A stretch of DNA of 64,000 nt from Paenibacillus silagei. Its GTDB lineage: Bacteria > Bacillota > Bacilli > Paenibacillales > Paenibacillaceae. The DNA is taken from assembly GCF_017874735.1 (NCBI RefSeq), contig NZ_JAGGLV010000001.1, positions 248,001 to 312,000 of the forward strand, in the 5' to 3' direction. Position 1 is the first letter of the stretch, and every line of letters begins with the position of its first letter. Position numbers and translations under genes: made by a program. The notes below the pieces were generated by a model. That model did no database searches, was not told the DNA's origin, and was given only the letters and a program-made list of their open reading frames with translations. This document shows, piece by piece, positions 16,117 to 26,013 of the stretch.

Positions 16117-17226
16117 CTACTTGATCATGCCGGAATACTTCACCTCCACTTGTGCATTCACCTGGAAGTTCAGCCGGGGATACAGCCTGCCCCATTCGGC
16201 CATCTCCGTGCCGTTATTCCAATGCCGTGCGCCGTAATGCAGTCCCCAGCCCAGCGGGTCCATGCCGCTATCCCGGATCTTGACCAGCAGAGCCTTAACT
16301 GCACCGCCCAGCTCTGCTGCACCGGCCTTACCAATCTTTTTCAGCATATGGTGGGTGATCATCTCCTCCGTACTGTTTTCCTCCAGGATCGCCCGGATCT
16401 TAATGGTGTAGCGGATGTAAGGCTCTTCGTCCCGATTCGTCACAATCCGGTAACTGGAGGAGGAGCTCTCGGTGTAATACTGGTACATTCCGCTTCCGAT
16501 ATGGGCCGGAAAGTTCGTACGCAGATTGGAACGCGACAGCAGATTGAAGAGTCTGGTCTCATTCGGGGAGAAGACAAGCTTGATTTTGCTCTTATCCAGC
16601 AGGGCGATCTTATCGATAAGGAACTGTTCCTTCCCTTGTGCTTCAATAATAGGCAGGATGGGATCTATGCCGTTCTCATAAATATTCCGCATCAGTTGAT
16701 AGGAATATACACTGGAGATAAAAGGCGACTCTGTACCTTGCCCGCTCATCGCCAGAATCAGCGAGTTGGACGGGATACGCTCGGAGGGCGGCTTGACCTG
16801 CAAAACTTCAAGCGCTCCCGGTCTTCCTACCGCAAAGTTTAGAATCGACTGGATATCTCTGCGACGCACCGCCCAATCTGTCACATGTCGGATATCCTTC
16901 GCCGCTATTCGCTCTCCCAGAATTATTGTCTTGCAGTGGACATAATCCAGCTCCTTCTCTACTTTGGACTTCATTCTCCGCAGTGCTTCAGAGATGCTCT
17001 CGGATTCTTCCGTGAGAATCAGCATCTTCTCGTCAATCTTCGTGACATCCCCTTGGGGGATAGCCAGCTTCAAGCTCACCTTGAAGACTCCCTCCTCCTT
17101 GCCGGGATCTATTCCGATGGCTACTACAAATATTCTCCGGTCAATATCCTTGAAGTTACAGCCAGCCAACACCGTGCACACCAGCAGCAGAATAATCCCG
17201 ATAATCCCGCCACGCAGGCTTCTCAT
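16117..17226 (-). CDS. Spore germination protein, GerC family lipoprotein
   Basis: This 369-residue protein is the lipoprotein subunit of a germinant receptor in the spore inner membrane. The N-terminus is a lipoprotein signal (IIGIILLLVCTVLAGC) with the lipobox Cys at about residue 23. The Ger(x)C N-terminal domain follows (RRIFVVAIGIDPG) and a C-terminal domain ends in YPRLNFQVNAQVEVKYSGMIK. Its ATG overlaps the gerB stop (ATGA), so it is the third gene of the gerA-gerB-gerC operon. Confidence 0.92.
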   Translation of the reverse strand: MRSLRGGIIGIILLLVCTVLAGCNFKDIDRRIFVVAIGIDPGKEEGVFKVSLKLAIPQGDVTKIDEKMLILTEESESISEALRRMKSKVEKELDYVHCKTIILGERIAAKDIRHVTDWAVRRRDIQSILNFAVGRPGALEVLQVKPPSERIPSNSLILAMSGQGTESPFISSVYSYQLMRNIYENGIDPILPIIEAQGKEQFLIDKIALLDKSKIKLVFSPNETRLFNLLSRSNLRTNFPAHIGSGMYQYYTESSSSSYRIVTNRDEEPYIRYTIKIRAILEENSTEEMITHHMLKKIGKAGAAELGGAVKALLVKIRDSGMDPLGWGLHYGARHWNNGTEMAEWGRLYPRLNFQVNAQVEVKYSGMIK

Positions 17227-18320
17227 TCTCTTCGCCCCCTAACAACCCAGTAGCACCAGAACAGCAGCCCGATCATCAGCATCTCGCCGTACCAGCGGAT
17301 ATGCTGCAGAAACACCCCAAGCATATTAAGGTTATATTGATCCAGGCGCATGAGAGCAAGCGCTCCGGAAGCAAACAGAACCAGGATAACCAGTTCCTGC
17401 AGCAGCTTTGTCTTTGGCTTCCCGGAGGGGGAGGGAAGCAGGCTGAGGAGTAATTCCTTGCCCACATGCCACTGGATAATGGCACTAACCAGTGATAACG
17501 TAATACAAGCAAAATAGAAAACATACAGCATGCGTTCGATCAAAAAAGCCTCAATGCGGATGCTGTCCGCCGTTGAGAACCACGTATACACATGACGCTC
17601 GATGCCGACTGTCCCATGGTACCCTATGGGCACAAAAAAAGTGATCAGCAGCATCAGGAAGCCTTCCAGGCTCAGAATCCATAGATGCTTAAGCTTCAGC
17701 CCATGAAACACCCGGTTGAAGACCGCCATATTAATATAGCCGCTGAACGTAAATGTGGCCGCTGCAATGCTGTTAAGATCCGGAGCATGCAGGGAATGGG
17801 TCATCACCTCGAGCACGGCATCCCAGCTGAAGTCCGGGTTAATTATTGCCTTAACGATCGTATACAGAATTAAGGGTATTGTAATCCCCAGCGTGACCTC
17901 CAGTCCGTAGAGAAGAGACAACGAATCAATCCGCGAACAGAGGCAGACAACCGCGAGGAACCCGAACATGATCGCATACGGCCCTGTGTCCGGACTGATA
18001 AACCGCAGGGTAATATCTACGAATGACAGAAGGATAAGCGTCCCCGCCATATACCAGAGTACCGCATATACAAAAATTAGCGGAGAAGCCAACAGTTTCG
18101 GCAACGCCGATCCGAAGATTTCTGGCAGCCCCTGCCCAGGAAATTTATGAATGACTCTGGTGAACAGATAAATGAACAAGGTGCCCACAGCCACTGCAAC
18201 CAGAATGGAGGACTGGGCACCGTCAAAGCGGGCATCAATGAGCTCCCTGGGAGTGAAATTAAGGATATTGATCAGGGTATTCATGACAAAAAGACAATAG
18301 AAATAGCGGTTCTTCGCCAT
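17223..18320 (-). CDS. Spore germination protein, GerB family permease
   Basis: This 365-residue integral membrane protein has about ten hydrophobic segments and is the amino-acid-permease-like subunit of the germinant receptor that is thought to sense the germinant. The true start is MAKNRYFYCLF at 18320, overlapping the gerA stop as TAATG. The open frame continues upstream inside gerA, but that part is only a shadow. It contains the short linker NFTPRELIDARFDGAQ typical of these subunits and overlaps gerC by 4 bases at the other end. Confidence 0.92.
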   Translation of the reverse strand: MAKNRYFYCLFVMNTLINILNFTPRELIDARFDGAQSSILVAVAVGTLFIYLFTRVIHKFPGQGLPEIFGSALPKLLASPLIFVYAVLWYMAGTLILLSFVDITLRFISPDTGPYAIMFGFLAVVCLCSRIDSLSLLYGLEVTLGITIPLILYTIVKAIINPDFSWDAVLEVMTHSLHAPDLNSIAAATFTFSGYINMAVFNRVFHGLKLKHLWILSLEGFLMLLITFFVPIGYHGTVGIERHVYTWFSTADSIRIEAFLIERMLYVFYFACITLSLVSAIIQWHVGKELLLSLLPSPSGKPKTKLLQELVILVLFASGALALMRLDQYNLNMLGVFLQHIRWYGEMLMIGLLFWCYWVVRGRRE

Positions 18321-19687
18321 TATTGACCCCCGCTTTTCTTCCTCTGATCTGCTCCCAGTACATCGAGGGCGAACATCCTGAAATACGGCTGGCCGAAGCT
18401 GCGCTGGCTGCATAAGTACAGCGTGAAGCCCACCAGGCAGATAACGACACCGACAAGCCCGAGCACAGCTGCGGCAATGACAAAGAAATACTTCAGCACA
18501 CGGATGGAGAAGCTCATCATATTCAGCGGAACCAGGAAATTGGATATCGCCACTACGGAGACGAGAATAATCATAATGTTGCCGATCAGCCCCGCCGCTG
18601 TAGCAGCCTGCCCCAGGATCAGACCGCCGACCGTGGTCGCTGTAGGACCGATGGCTCTGGGCAGACGCAAGCTGGCCTCCGTCAGGAACTCCATCATAAT
18701 CATCATCAGAATCACCTCGACAAAAGAAGGATAAGGCACCGTAGCGCGGCTTCCCCCGATCAGCAGGGCGATCTGCACCCGCACAATCTCCGGATTGTAT
18801 GAGGTGAAGGCAATGTACAAGGCCGGCAGCCATAACGTCATGGCCACGCCCAGAATGCGCAGCAGCTTCAGGAAGCGGCCGACGAAGGGCAGATGGATTT
18901 TGTCATCCATGGCGGTGAAGAAATCATTGAATATGGACGGAAGCACAATCGCATACCCGGTCGTATCCAGCAGGACCGCCACCTTGCCCTCTGCCAGATT
19001 GAATACCACCCGGTCGGGGCGCTCGGTTACTATGGTCTTGGGAAAAATGCGCAGCTTGTCGCTGCTGATATATTTCTCCAGTTCACCGGCAGCCTGCAAA
19101 ATGTCGAGCTTCAGCGAATCCAGCTTCTCTTTTAACTCCGCCAGCACCTGGTGATTCACCCGGCTCTCGTCGTAGAGAATCGCCACCTTGGTCTTGGACA
19201 CATTGCCGATAACGGTAAATTCCATCTTGAGCGCAGAGGACAGATAACGCCGCCGGACCAGATTGAGGTTCACCGCCAGACTCTCCCCCAGCGCATCAGA
19301 AGGGCCTTGGCTGATGCTCTCCGTAATCGTCTCCTTGATACTGCTGGCCTCCGCCCGGAGGACATCGAAGCAGCAGAGCTTGCCCTCCCGCCCAATACAG
19401 GCATAGCCGCTGAGCAGAAGATCCAGAGCACGCTGCCCGTCTGTCACCTCTTCACTGCCGGGGTAATCGGCCACATAGCTGTAGTAGGCTGCGGGATGGC
19501 CCATCTCGTAGAACGGAGCAATAATATTGCGGCTGATGGCCTGTCCGTCTGTCACACTTTTGATATAGAGCAGGCTGACCTGTCCCGCCGGAATCGTCAA
19601 GACCTTGTCTTCAAGGTCGCCGAACCCGCTTAGCTGGCTTCTGATCCATTCGAGCAGAACCGCCTGTGTATGCTGTTGTTCCGACAT
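18320..19687 (-). CDS. Spore germination protein, GerA family
   Basis: This 455-residue protein is the first gene of the germinant-receptor operon. The N-terminal soluble half shows the GerA pattern (FTVIGNVSKTKVAILY, TERPDRVVFNLAEGKVAVLLD), followed by membrane helices with the signature LTEASLRLPRAIGPTATTVG and LILGQAATAAGL. Together with GerB and GerC it forms a receptor in the spore inner membrane. The operon reads away from a divergent Rieske oxidoreductase gene. Such operons are made in the forespore under sigma-G, but I could not identify a clear sigma-G promoter. Confidence 0.94.
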   Translation of the reverse strand: MSEQQHTQAVLLEWIRSQLSGFGDLEDKVLTIPAGQVSLLYIKSVTDGQAISRNIIAPFYEMGHPAAYYSYVADYPGSEEVTDGQRALDLLLSGYACIGREGKLCCFDVLRAEASSIKETITESISQGPSDALGESLAVNLNLVRRRYLSSALKMEFTVIGNVSKTKVAILYDESRVNHQVLAELKEKLDSLKLDILQAAGELEKYISSDKLRIFPKTIVTERPDRVVFNLAEGKVAVLLDTTGYAIVLPSIFNDFFTAMDDKIHLPFVGRFLKLLRILGVAMTLWLPALYIAFTSYNPEIVRVQIALLIGGSRATVPYPSFVEVILMMIMMEFLTEASLRLPRAIGPTATTVGGLILGQAATAAGLIGNIMIILVSVVAISNFLVPLNMMSFSIRVLKYFFVIAAAVLGLVGVVICLVGFTLYLCSQRSFGQPYFRMFALDVLGADQRKKSGGQ

Positions 19688-19842
19688 AGGTCTCTGCCCC
19701 TCTCCGCCCGCTGCTCCGTGAATTTCTTCTTAGGTTGGCACTTTCTGGCGGTTTTCATGCACCTGCCGGGGGAGCGGGGCGTTTCTTTTCACGGAAGAGT
19801 GGTAATAAATGAAATGGATCATCACTTAGGAGGGACTAGACT

Positions 19843-21396
19843 ATGAGCACACAGGAACCCCGTCCGCAAGGTCTTCCGCAATTTCCGGAATCGTTATGGA
19901 TAGACAGTACAGGCCTGCCGTCTTTTCCGGTGCTTGCGGAAGATCATGTCACAGACGTAGCTATTGTAGGGGCAGGAATTACCGGGATTACTACCGCTTA
20001 TCTGCTGTCCAAGGTCGGATATAAGGTCACACTGCTTGAAGCCGGACAGATTCTCGGCGGGGCCACCGGCTATACCAGCGCCAAAATCTCCGCCCAGCAC
20101 GGCATGATCTATCATGATCTGCTGAAGCATTTCGGCGAAGAGCAGGCCCGGATGTATTATCAGTCGAACAGCGAGGCCATGGAATGGATGATTGCCACAG
20201 CGGAGGAGCTGGACCTGTCCTGCGGGATGAAGCGGGAGGCGGCCTACCTGTATGCGGATCAAGGTGACGAGAAGACGCTGAAGGCGCTGAATAAGGAATT
20301 CGAGGCTTACGGCAAGCTGGGACTGCCCGGAGAGTGGCTGGATCAGGTCCCCCTGCCGCTGGGCGCGGGCGGGGCCATCCGGATGCCGGATCAGGCCCGT
20401 TTTCACCCGCTAAAGTACCTGAAGGGACTGCTGCAGGCGGTTCTGGATAGGGGCGGCGCCGTATTTGAGCATACGATGATCGGAGAGAAGGTCGATACGG
20501 ACGGACAGATAACCCTGCATACCGAGGGAGAGAAGCTCCAGATCCGCTGCCGCCATGCCGTGTCGGCTTCCCACTTTCCCTTCTATGACGGCGGCTCCCT
20601 CTACTTCTCACGGCTGCATGCCGAACGCTCCTACTGTCTGGCCTTCGAGCCGGAGACGGATTATGAGGGCGGCATGTATCTGAGTGCCGGTGAACCGGCC
20701 CGTTCGCTGCGGGCAGTGGAATGGGGAGACCGGAAGCTGGTCATCGCCGGCGGGGAGAACCACAAGACGGGTCAAGGCATTTGTACGTTCGGCCATTATG
20801 AGAATCTGGAGCGGTTCGCCGGGGAGCTGCTGGGCATCCGCAGTATTCCGTTCCGCTGGTCCACCCAGGACCTGATCACGCTGGACCGGGTTCCCTATAT
20901 CGGCAAGCGCGCCGAGGACGAGGAGATCTATATCGCCACCGGCTTCGGAAAATGGGGCATGACGAACGGAACCGTGGCTGCCCGCCTGATCGCAGACGGC
21001 ATTCTAGGAAGCAGCAACCCGTACACCGGGTTATATGATCCCTCACGCTTCAAGGCCGTTCCAGCCATCAAGAACTTCATCGTGCAGAACTTCTCGGTCG
21101 CCAAGGAGCTGGTGGCCGGCAAAGTGGAGATTGTGCACACCAAGACAAAAGATCTGGAGCCGGATCAGGGGGCTGTTGTCTTCCATGACGGCAAACGCGT
21201 AGGTGCCTACCGCGACCCTGAGGGCCAATTGCATCTCGTTGACAGAACCTGCACTCACATGGGCTGTGAATGCGAGTGGAATGACGCCGAGCGCTCCTGG
21301 GATTGCCCGTGTCATGGCTCCCGCTTCTCCTACGAAGGCGATGTACTCGAAGGTCCGGCGACCCTGCCGCTTAAGACAATTACGCCGGAAGACTAA
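19843..21396 (+). CDS. FAD-dependent oxidoreductase with C-terminal Rieske domain (YhfW-like)
   Basis: This 517-residue protein is a fusion of a DAO-type flavoprotein (residues about 38-390: VAIVGAGITGITTAYLLSKVG, then LEAGQILGGATGYTSAK) and a Rieske [2Fe-2S] domain (residues about 430-510). The cluster ligands are seen in CTHMGC and CPCHGSRF. B. subtilis YhfW has the same architecture; the substrate is unknown. The ribosome binding site TAGGAGGG precedes the ATG. It is transcribed divergently from the germination operon, and the next two plus-strand genes may form a loose group with it. Confidence 0.9.
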   Translation: MSTQEPRPQGLPQFPESLWIDSTGLPSFPVLAEDHVTDVAIVGAGITGITTAYLLSKVGYKVTLLEAGQILGGATGYTSAKISAQHGMIYHDLLKHFGEEQARMYYQSNSEAMEWMIATAEELDLSCGMKREAAYLYADQGDEKTLKALNKEFEAYGKLGLPGEWLDQVPLPLGAGGAIRMPDQARFHPLKYLKGLLQAVLDRGGAVFEHTMIGEKVDTDGQITLHTEGEKLQIRCRHAVSASHFPFYDGGSLYFSRLHAERSYCLAFEPETDYEGGMYLSAGEPARSLRAVEWGDRKLVIAGGENHKTGQGICTFGHYENLERFAGELLGIRSIPFRWSTQDLITLDRVPYIGKRAEDEEIYIATGFGKWGMTNGTVAARLIADGILGSSNPYTGLYDPSRFKAVPAIKNFIVQNFSVAKELVAGKVEIVHTKTKDLEPDQGAVVFHDGKRVGAYRDPEGQLHLVDRTCTHMGCECEWNDAERSWDCPCHGSRFSYEGDVLEGPATLPLKTITPED

Positions 21397-21464
21397 AGCG
21401 GGATGACCGGGCGCTACGGGGCATTAGCGGCACAGGCGGTACCGGGGGCCTGGCGGTCTGCACT

Positions 21465-21484
21465 GCCGGAGCTGCGGCTCCGGC
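21465..21484 (+). other. Perfect GC-rich hairpin after the Rieske gene
   Basis: GCCGGAGC-TGCG-GCTCCGGC is an 8-bp stem with a 4-base loop, 69 bases after the stop. No U-run follows, so terminator function is uncertain. Confidence 0.4.
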
Positions 21485-21571
21485 GTGATTGTGCCCGGCC
21501 GCTCAGGTATAATAGACAGTATCTTCTAGAATTACCCATCATTCTATATATAAGGAGCGTGACGACAGGTT

Positions 21572-22291
21572 ATGGATTTGAGAGGAACCAGTATTGTCAT
21601 TACAGGTGCAGGCAAGGGAATCGGCAAGGCGCTCGCTATGGCGCTGGCTAAGGAAGGTGCCAACCTGGGGCTGATCTCCAGAACCTCGGCGGATCTGGAG
21701 GCGCTGAAGGCGGCGCTGACCGAGGTGTACGACATCAAGGTCAGTATCGCTGTAGCCGATATTGCCGTACGTGAAGAAGCGGAGCGGGCGGTAGTGGCCC
21801 TGCAGAAGGACCTCGGCCCCTTCGACGCGCTTATTAACAATGCCGGGATCGCCCAGTTCGGCACGTTCCTGGAGATGGATCCGGCGGACTGGGAACGGCA
21901 TATGCAGATCAACCTGTTCGGGGCCTATTATGTGACCCGCGCGGCACTGCCTGCGATGATCGAGCGTTCGAGCGGCAATATCATCAATATCTCCTCCACC
22001 GCAGGAGAACGCGGCTTCGCCACAGGCTCAGCCTACTGTGCTTCCAAGTTTGCGCTCATGGGCATGACAGAGTCCCTGGCGATGGAGGTGCGTAAGCATA
22101 ATATCCGTGTCGTAGCGCTGACCCCAAGCACAGTGAATACAGGCCTTGCTGCCGATGCGGGTCTTAAGATCGGGGACGAGGACCGGATGATGCAGCCGGA
22201 GGATGTGGCCGAGCTGACGCTCGCTGCACTTAAGCTGCCTGACCGCGTCTTCCTGAAAACAGCAGGTATCTGGACCACGAATCCGCAGTAA
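21572..22291 (+). CDS. Short-chain dehydrogenase, 3-ketoacyl-ACP reductase-like (YoxD-like)
   Basis: This is a 239-residue classical SDR. The NAD(P) motif is TGAGKGIG (residues 11-18), the structural motif NNAGIAQFG, the catalytic Ser lies in INISSTAGE, and YCASK holds the Tyr and Lys. The C-terminal stretch AMEVRKHNIRVVALTPSTVNT closely resembles B. subtilis YoxD, a FabG-like oxidoreductase of unknown substrate. The ribosome binding site AAGGAGCGTGA lies 11 or so bases upstream. It precedes the heme monooxygenase gene by 61 bases. Confidence 0.9.
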   Translation: MDLRGTSIVITGAGKGIGKALAMALAKEGANLGLISRTSADLEALKAALTEVYDIKVSIAVADIAVREEAERAVVALQKDLGPFDALINNAGIAQFGTFLEMDPADWERHMQINLFGAYYVTRAALPAMIERSSGNIINISSTAGERGFATGSAYCASKFALMGMTESLAMEVRKHNIRVVALTPSTVNTGLAADAGLKIGDEDRMMQPEDVAELTLAALKLPDRVFLKTAGIWTTNPQ

Positions 22292-22292
22292 C

Positions 22293-22331
22293 GACAGACA
22301 TTACGTACAACAAAGACAGACATTAAGTACA
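22293..22331 (+). repeat. Direct repeat upstream of the heme monooxygenase
   Basis: GACAGACATTACGTACA (22293-22309) and GACAGACATTAAGTACA (22315-22331) differ at one base and are offset by 22 bp, about two helical turns. The pair sits directly upstream of the ribosome binding site and may bind a regulator. Confidence 0.5.
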
Positions 22332-22352
22332 GCCCTACAAGGAGGACTTGGC

Positions 22353-22676
22353 ATGCTGGTAGTTACCAATACGATTAAGATCAAGGAAGGACATGGTGAA
22401 GCGCTGGCCTCACGGTTCAGCGCAGATAACGGGGTGCAGAGCATCCCCGGCTTCATCCGCATGGAAGTGTGGCGCGGCGCTCCCAAGGAAGGCGTGGAGG
22501 AGCTGAAGATCAGCACCGTCTGGGAGAATGAGGAAGCGCTGAACGGCTGGACCTCGAGTCCCGCCTTCCGGGACTCGCACCGCGGTGCCGGCCGGAACGA
22601 AGCCATTGTTGGCTCCTCGCTCGACAAGTACGAGCTGCTGCACAGCCGTACTCCGGATGTCCAGGCTGACCAGTAG
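22353..22676 (+). CDS. IsdG/HmoA-type heme-degrading monooxygenase
   Basis: This 107-residue dimeric alpha+beta-barrel (ABM-fold) protein carries the catalytic triad of heme oxygenases IsdG/IsdI: Asn6, Trp66 and His76. These are the same residue numbers as in S. aureus IsdI. Such enzymes open the heme ring and release iron in the cytoplasm. The ribosome binding site AAGGAGGAC has good spacing. ABM-fold proteins are often labelled antibiotic biosynthesis monooxygenases, but the triad favours heme degradation. No Fur box was found in front of it. Confidence 0.8.
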   Translation: MLVVTNTIKIKEGHGEALASRFSADNGVQSIPGFIRMEVWRGAPKEGVEELKISTVWENEEALNGWTSSPAFRDSHRGAGRNEAIVGSSLDKYELLHSRTPDVQADQ

Positions 22677-23190
22677 CACATCAGATCTAAACATGTTGAG
22701 AATTACTTTAACTAATGGCTTGCTGAGGGGTTACCTCACCCGATTAGGGTGCAAGGGGTAGGCTTAATCGCAATTCGTACAACTAAATCGTCGGATATGC
22801 TGCCAAATCTCCATTTAGATGTAGTTCGTGCAATTAAAATGCCCCAATACCTGGATTTTCGCCCATCCGGGCAAATTTAGTTGTACAGACTACACTTAGA
22901 AGAGGAAGTCAACCCGTTTCCCTGTTTTTAGTTGCACAGAATATACTTATCCCTGTTTTTTCGCTACGAAGAAGGCAGCTTCGTACCTTACTGCTTTTAT
23001 GGAATGAACTCACTTGTTTAATTCTGATGATCTACTAGCTTCGCTCAAAAGAAGGGCTTCTCCCTTTAATAGAGATTCGCTGGCAACAGCAAAAAAATCG
23101 CTCCTTTCGGGATGGTTGATGGATCTTCCATTTTCCCGAAAGGGCGATTTCTTTGTTGTTTTTCCAGAAAATTGTAGAACTAACTACTTC
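22677..23190. other. Intergenic region with two ~51-bp repeat pairs and a terminator
   Basis: Plus-orientation copies TTTAGTTGTACAGACTAC (22876) and TTTAGTTGCACAGAATATAC (22927) are 51 bp apart. Reverse-orientation copies (CGTACAACTAAAT at 22776 and CGTGCAATTAAAAT at 22827) are also 51 bp apart. A long hairpin follows at 23085-23163. No gene is supported. Confidence 0.6.
23085..23163. terminator. Large bidirectional hairpin terminator
   Basis: AACAGCAAAAAAATCGC..CTTTCGGG (from 23085) pairs imperfectly with CCCGAAAG..CGATTTCTTTGTTGTT, ending near 23163. Both flanks are A- or T-rich. It lies at the 3' end of the MMPL gene. Confidence 0.7.
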
Positions 23191-25419
23191 TTACCGCTGT
23201 GTATCCGAAGCAGAGGCTTCACTTACTTCCTGATGCTTACCCGGCCAGAAGGCCAGACGGCCGAAGAGAACAGTGATAGCCGGTACCAGGAAGGGACGGA
23301 CCACGAAGGTATCCAGCAGGACACCGATCGCAGTGATAATCCCGAACTGGACCAGCACCTGAATAGGTAGGCTTGCCAGCACGGCGAAAGTACCGGCCAG
23401 GATTAATCCGGCGGAGGTAATGACCGAGCCGGTCTCATTCACACCTTCTGCAATCGCCTGCTTCAGCGGCATATGCTTACGCTTTTTCCAGATATTCGAG
23501 ATCATGAAGATGTTGTAATCCTCCCCTAGCGCTACCAGGAAGACGAAGGAATATAGCGGAATGGCCCCTTGAATCGCATCTGCACCGAGCACGTAATGAA
23601 TGATGATCCAGCCCAGGCCCAGTGCCGAGAAGAACGATAGAATTACTGTCCCCACCAGATATACTGTGGCTACGACAGATCTGAGATAGACCAGCAGCAG
23701 CACCGTAATCAGGCCGATAACGACCGGGATGATCAGATCGGTGTCACGTTCCCCAAGCTCCTTGGTATCGTGCTGGGTAGCGGTCTGGCCGCTGATCCAT
23801 ACCTTATCCTGCGCGTTCTCAATCCCGGATTCCGTCAGGGCCGACTCAACCGTAGCCTGAAGTGCCGGGATATGGTCCATCGCCTCAATCGAATACGGAT
23901 TGTCCTTGAACTCAATATCATAGGCAGTAATCTTTGGGTTGACGGCCCCCTGCTGCGGGTCTGAGACCACATCCACGTAAGACAGGCTGCTCAGCACGGA
24001 TTTCAGGTCTTCTCCGCCGGGTAACCCTTCCGTATCAACCATCAGCTTGGCGGGTGCCAGCTCACCGGGGGAGAATTGCTCGCCAATCAGGTCGAAGCCT
24101 TCCCGCGACTCCATAGTCTTCGGGAATGACGACAGAATATCATAGGTGAACTTAATTCCGCTGGAGAATGAGGCCAGCACTCCCAGAAGTACTACGGTAA
24201 TTCCGACAATGGCCCACGGACGGGATACCACCAGGTACCCGATTCCCTTACGGCGGGCAGGCTGCGGCTGCGGCACCGGTCTGCCCTTGGCCTTGGCCCG
24301 CTCTGCTTCCATCTGCGGCGTGCGCGGCACGAACGGAAAGAAGGAGGTCCGTCCGAAGATCGCCAGCAAGGCCGGAACCAGGGTCAGACTGGCTACTCCC
24401 ATAATTAGAATGGAGACGCTGAACGGCACTGCAAACCGGTGGTACGCGCCGTATTTGGCCAGCAGCAGAGCGAAGAGGGCCAGCACCACGGTGAAGCCGC
24501 TCATCGCAATCGCCCCGGAGGAGTGGGAAATGGCGCTCAGCAGTGCGCGCCCCTTATTCTCCTCCACCTTCAGCATCTGACGGAAGCGCGAGATCAGGAA
24601 CAGGCAATAGTCTGTCCCTGCCCCGAAGAGCAGCACCGTCATGATCGAGACCGCCTGCGAGTCCACTGTAATCCAGCCTTCCCTGGCCATCAGACCAAGC
24701 ACCGGGCTGGTTACGCCATAAGCGAAGCCTACAGCAACCAGCGGAATCAGCGCCAGAATCGGTGAACGGTAGATCAGCAGCAGGAAGACCAGCACCAGAA
24801 TGACAGTGGCAATCAGCAGCGACACATCGGCATTCTTGAACAGCCCTGTAGCATCTACCGAGATTCCGACCGGGCCGGATACGCGCAGGCTCAAGTCTCC
24901 GCTGTCGGGCTTGGCGGCAGACGGGTCAGTCCCCGTCTCCGTCCGGACCAGCTCCTTCAGGCTCTTCAGCGACTCTCCGAGCTGGTCGCTGTCCGCCGTC
25001 TTGTCGAACAGCACCGGGGTGACCAGCGTGCTCCGGTCCTCCGACAAGGACGCCTGCAGCGCCTGCGGCGGCAGCTTGCCCAGCGGAGGAACGAAGTTCT
25101 GATGCATAAGAGGCTGCTGCTCAAGCTTGCTGTATACTGCTGTTATATGTACGAGATCCTCCTCCGCGATTCCTCCGTCACGATGCCATACAAGCAGTGC
25201 CGGCACTCCGCTTCCGGCCGGAAATTCTCTCTCAGCAACGACCGATGCCCGCACCGATTGTGAATCCTCCGGCAGATTGGAGGCATTGTTAGCAACCTGT
25301 GAATTCACTGATGGCCATAGCATCGTAAGCACCCCGACCAGTGCAACCCATACCAGCAGAGTGATCCATTTGGTCTTGCTCCCTGCTACCCATTTTCCGT
25401 AGCCCGACATACCTTTCAT
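23191..25419 (-). CDS. MMPL-family (RND-type) membrane exporter, YdfJ-like
   Basis: This 742-residue transporter has two homologous halves, each with one N-terminal helix, a large extracytoplasmic loop and five or six more helices. Family signatures are LLFGAGTDYCLFLISRFR in the first half and VALGEDYNIFMISNIWKK in the second, which hold the proton-relay Asp residues. B. subtilis YdfJ has the same form. It may export lipids or drugs. I start at the ATG at 25419, which follows AGGAGAG; the longer frame to 25542 runs through a dispersed repeat and has no ribosome binding site. Confidence 0.9.
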   Translation of the reverse strand: MKGMSGYGKWVAGSKTKWITLLVWVALVGVLTMLWPSVNSQVANNASNLPEDSQSVRASVVAEREFPAGSGVPALLVWHRDGGIAEEDLVHITAVYSKLEQQPLMHQNFVPPLGKLPPQALQASLSEDRSTLVTPVLFDKTADSDQLGESLKSLKELVRTETGTDPSAAKPDSGDLSLRVSGPVGISVDATGLFKNADVSLLIATVILVLVFLLLIYRSPILALIPLVAVGFAYGVTSPVLGLMAREGWITVDSQAVSIMTVLLFGAGTDYCLFLISRFRQMLKVEENKGRALLSAISHSSGAIAMSGFTVVLALFALLLAKYGAYHRFAVPFSVSILIMGVASLTLVPALLAIFGRTSFFPFVPRTPQMEAERAKAKGRPVPQPQPARRKGIGYLVVSRPWAIVGITVVLLGVLASFSSGIKFTYDILSSFPKTMESREGFDLIGEQFSPGELAPAKLMVDTEGLPGGEDLKSVLSSLSYVDVVSDPQQGAVNPKITAYDIEFKDNPYSIEAMDHIPALQATVESALTESGIENAQDKVWISGQTATQHDTKELGERDTDLIIPVVIGLITVLLLVYLRSVVATVYLVGTVILSFFSALGLGWIIIHYVLGADAIQGAIPLYSFVFLVALGEDYNIFMISNIWKKRKHMPLKQAIAEGVNETGSVITSAGLILAGTFAVLASLPIQVLVQFGIITAIGVLLDTFVVRPFLVPAITVLFGRLAFWPGKHQEVSEASASDTQR

Positions 25420-25446
25420 CCTCTCTCCTATCCGTCCGCCCAAGTA

Positions 25447-25538
25447 GAAACGGCTGTGCTGTCCTTTTAAAGGACGACACCGTTTCAGCGAGAAATATAA
25501 GGATAATTTATAGCGCGAAACATATAAATTCTTATATT
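25447..25538 (+). repeat. Dispersed ~90-bp hairpin element, copy 1
   Basis: It starts GAAACGG, folds through GTCCTTT/AAAGGAC to CCGTTTC, and is followed by the shared tail AGCGAGAAATATAAGGATAA and TATAAATTCTTATATT. Copy 2 is at 40113-40201. The stem is imperfect in this copy. Confidence 0.8.
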
Positions 25539-26013
25539 CCAAAAAAATGAGCCGCGGGTCATTTTGATATCCTTATCATATATACCCCGAAAATTTTAAG
25601 CAAATCTTTTTTCTAAAATGTTGAAAAACTAGAGTGATCACTACCACTGCTGCCCGGAAATAGCTGACTCAATGCCGCTAATAACGGGTGATCGTAGACA
25701 CTCTCTCTAGTATTATCTGGAGAATTCGATTTAGACCTGCTTTTGAATCCGCAGACAGAAATGTTGCAGGAATTGCAACTTCCGCTCACAGATAAGCTGA
25801 TAATTCGAGGAATGCTGTATAAAATGCAGGAATTTTTATTAGTAGCTTATGGATGAAGGGGGAATGCTGCCTTCTGTACAACAATTTGAGATTAAGGCCA
25901 ATTATACGCGGGAAAAGTTGTATTTTATGCAGGAAAGGCTAGGTTGGTGGAGTCGAGTAGTGGCATAGTTAAGTGGTGAGTTGATGTGTGAGTTGCATTG
26001 TATTCGGTTTTTA

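Noticed and set aside
18321..18833. N-terminal extension of the GerB frame
   Set aside because: It lies entirely inside gerA. The family start MAKNRYFYCLF overlaps the gerA stop as TAATG.
25420..25542. N-terminal extension of the MMPL transporter
   Set aside because: It is encoded by the dispersed hairpin element and lacks a ribosome binding site; a good site precedes the ATG at 25419.
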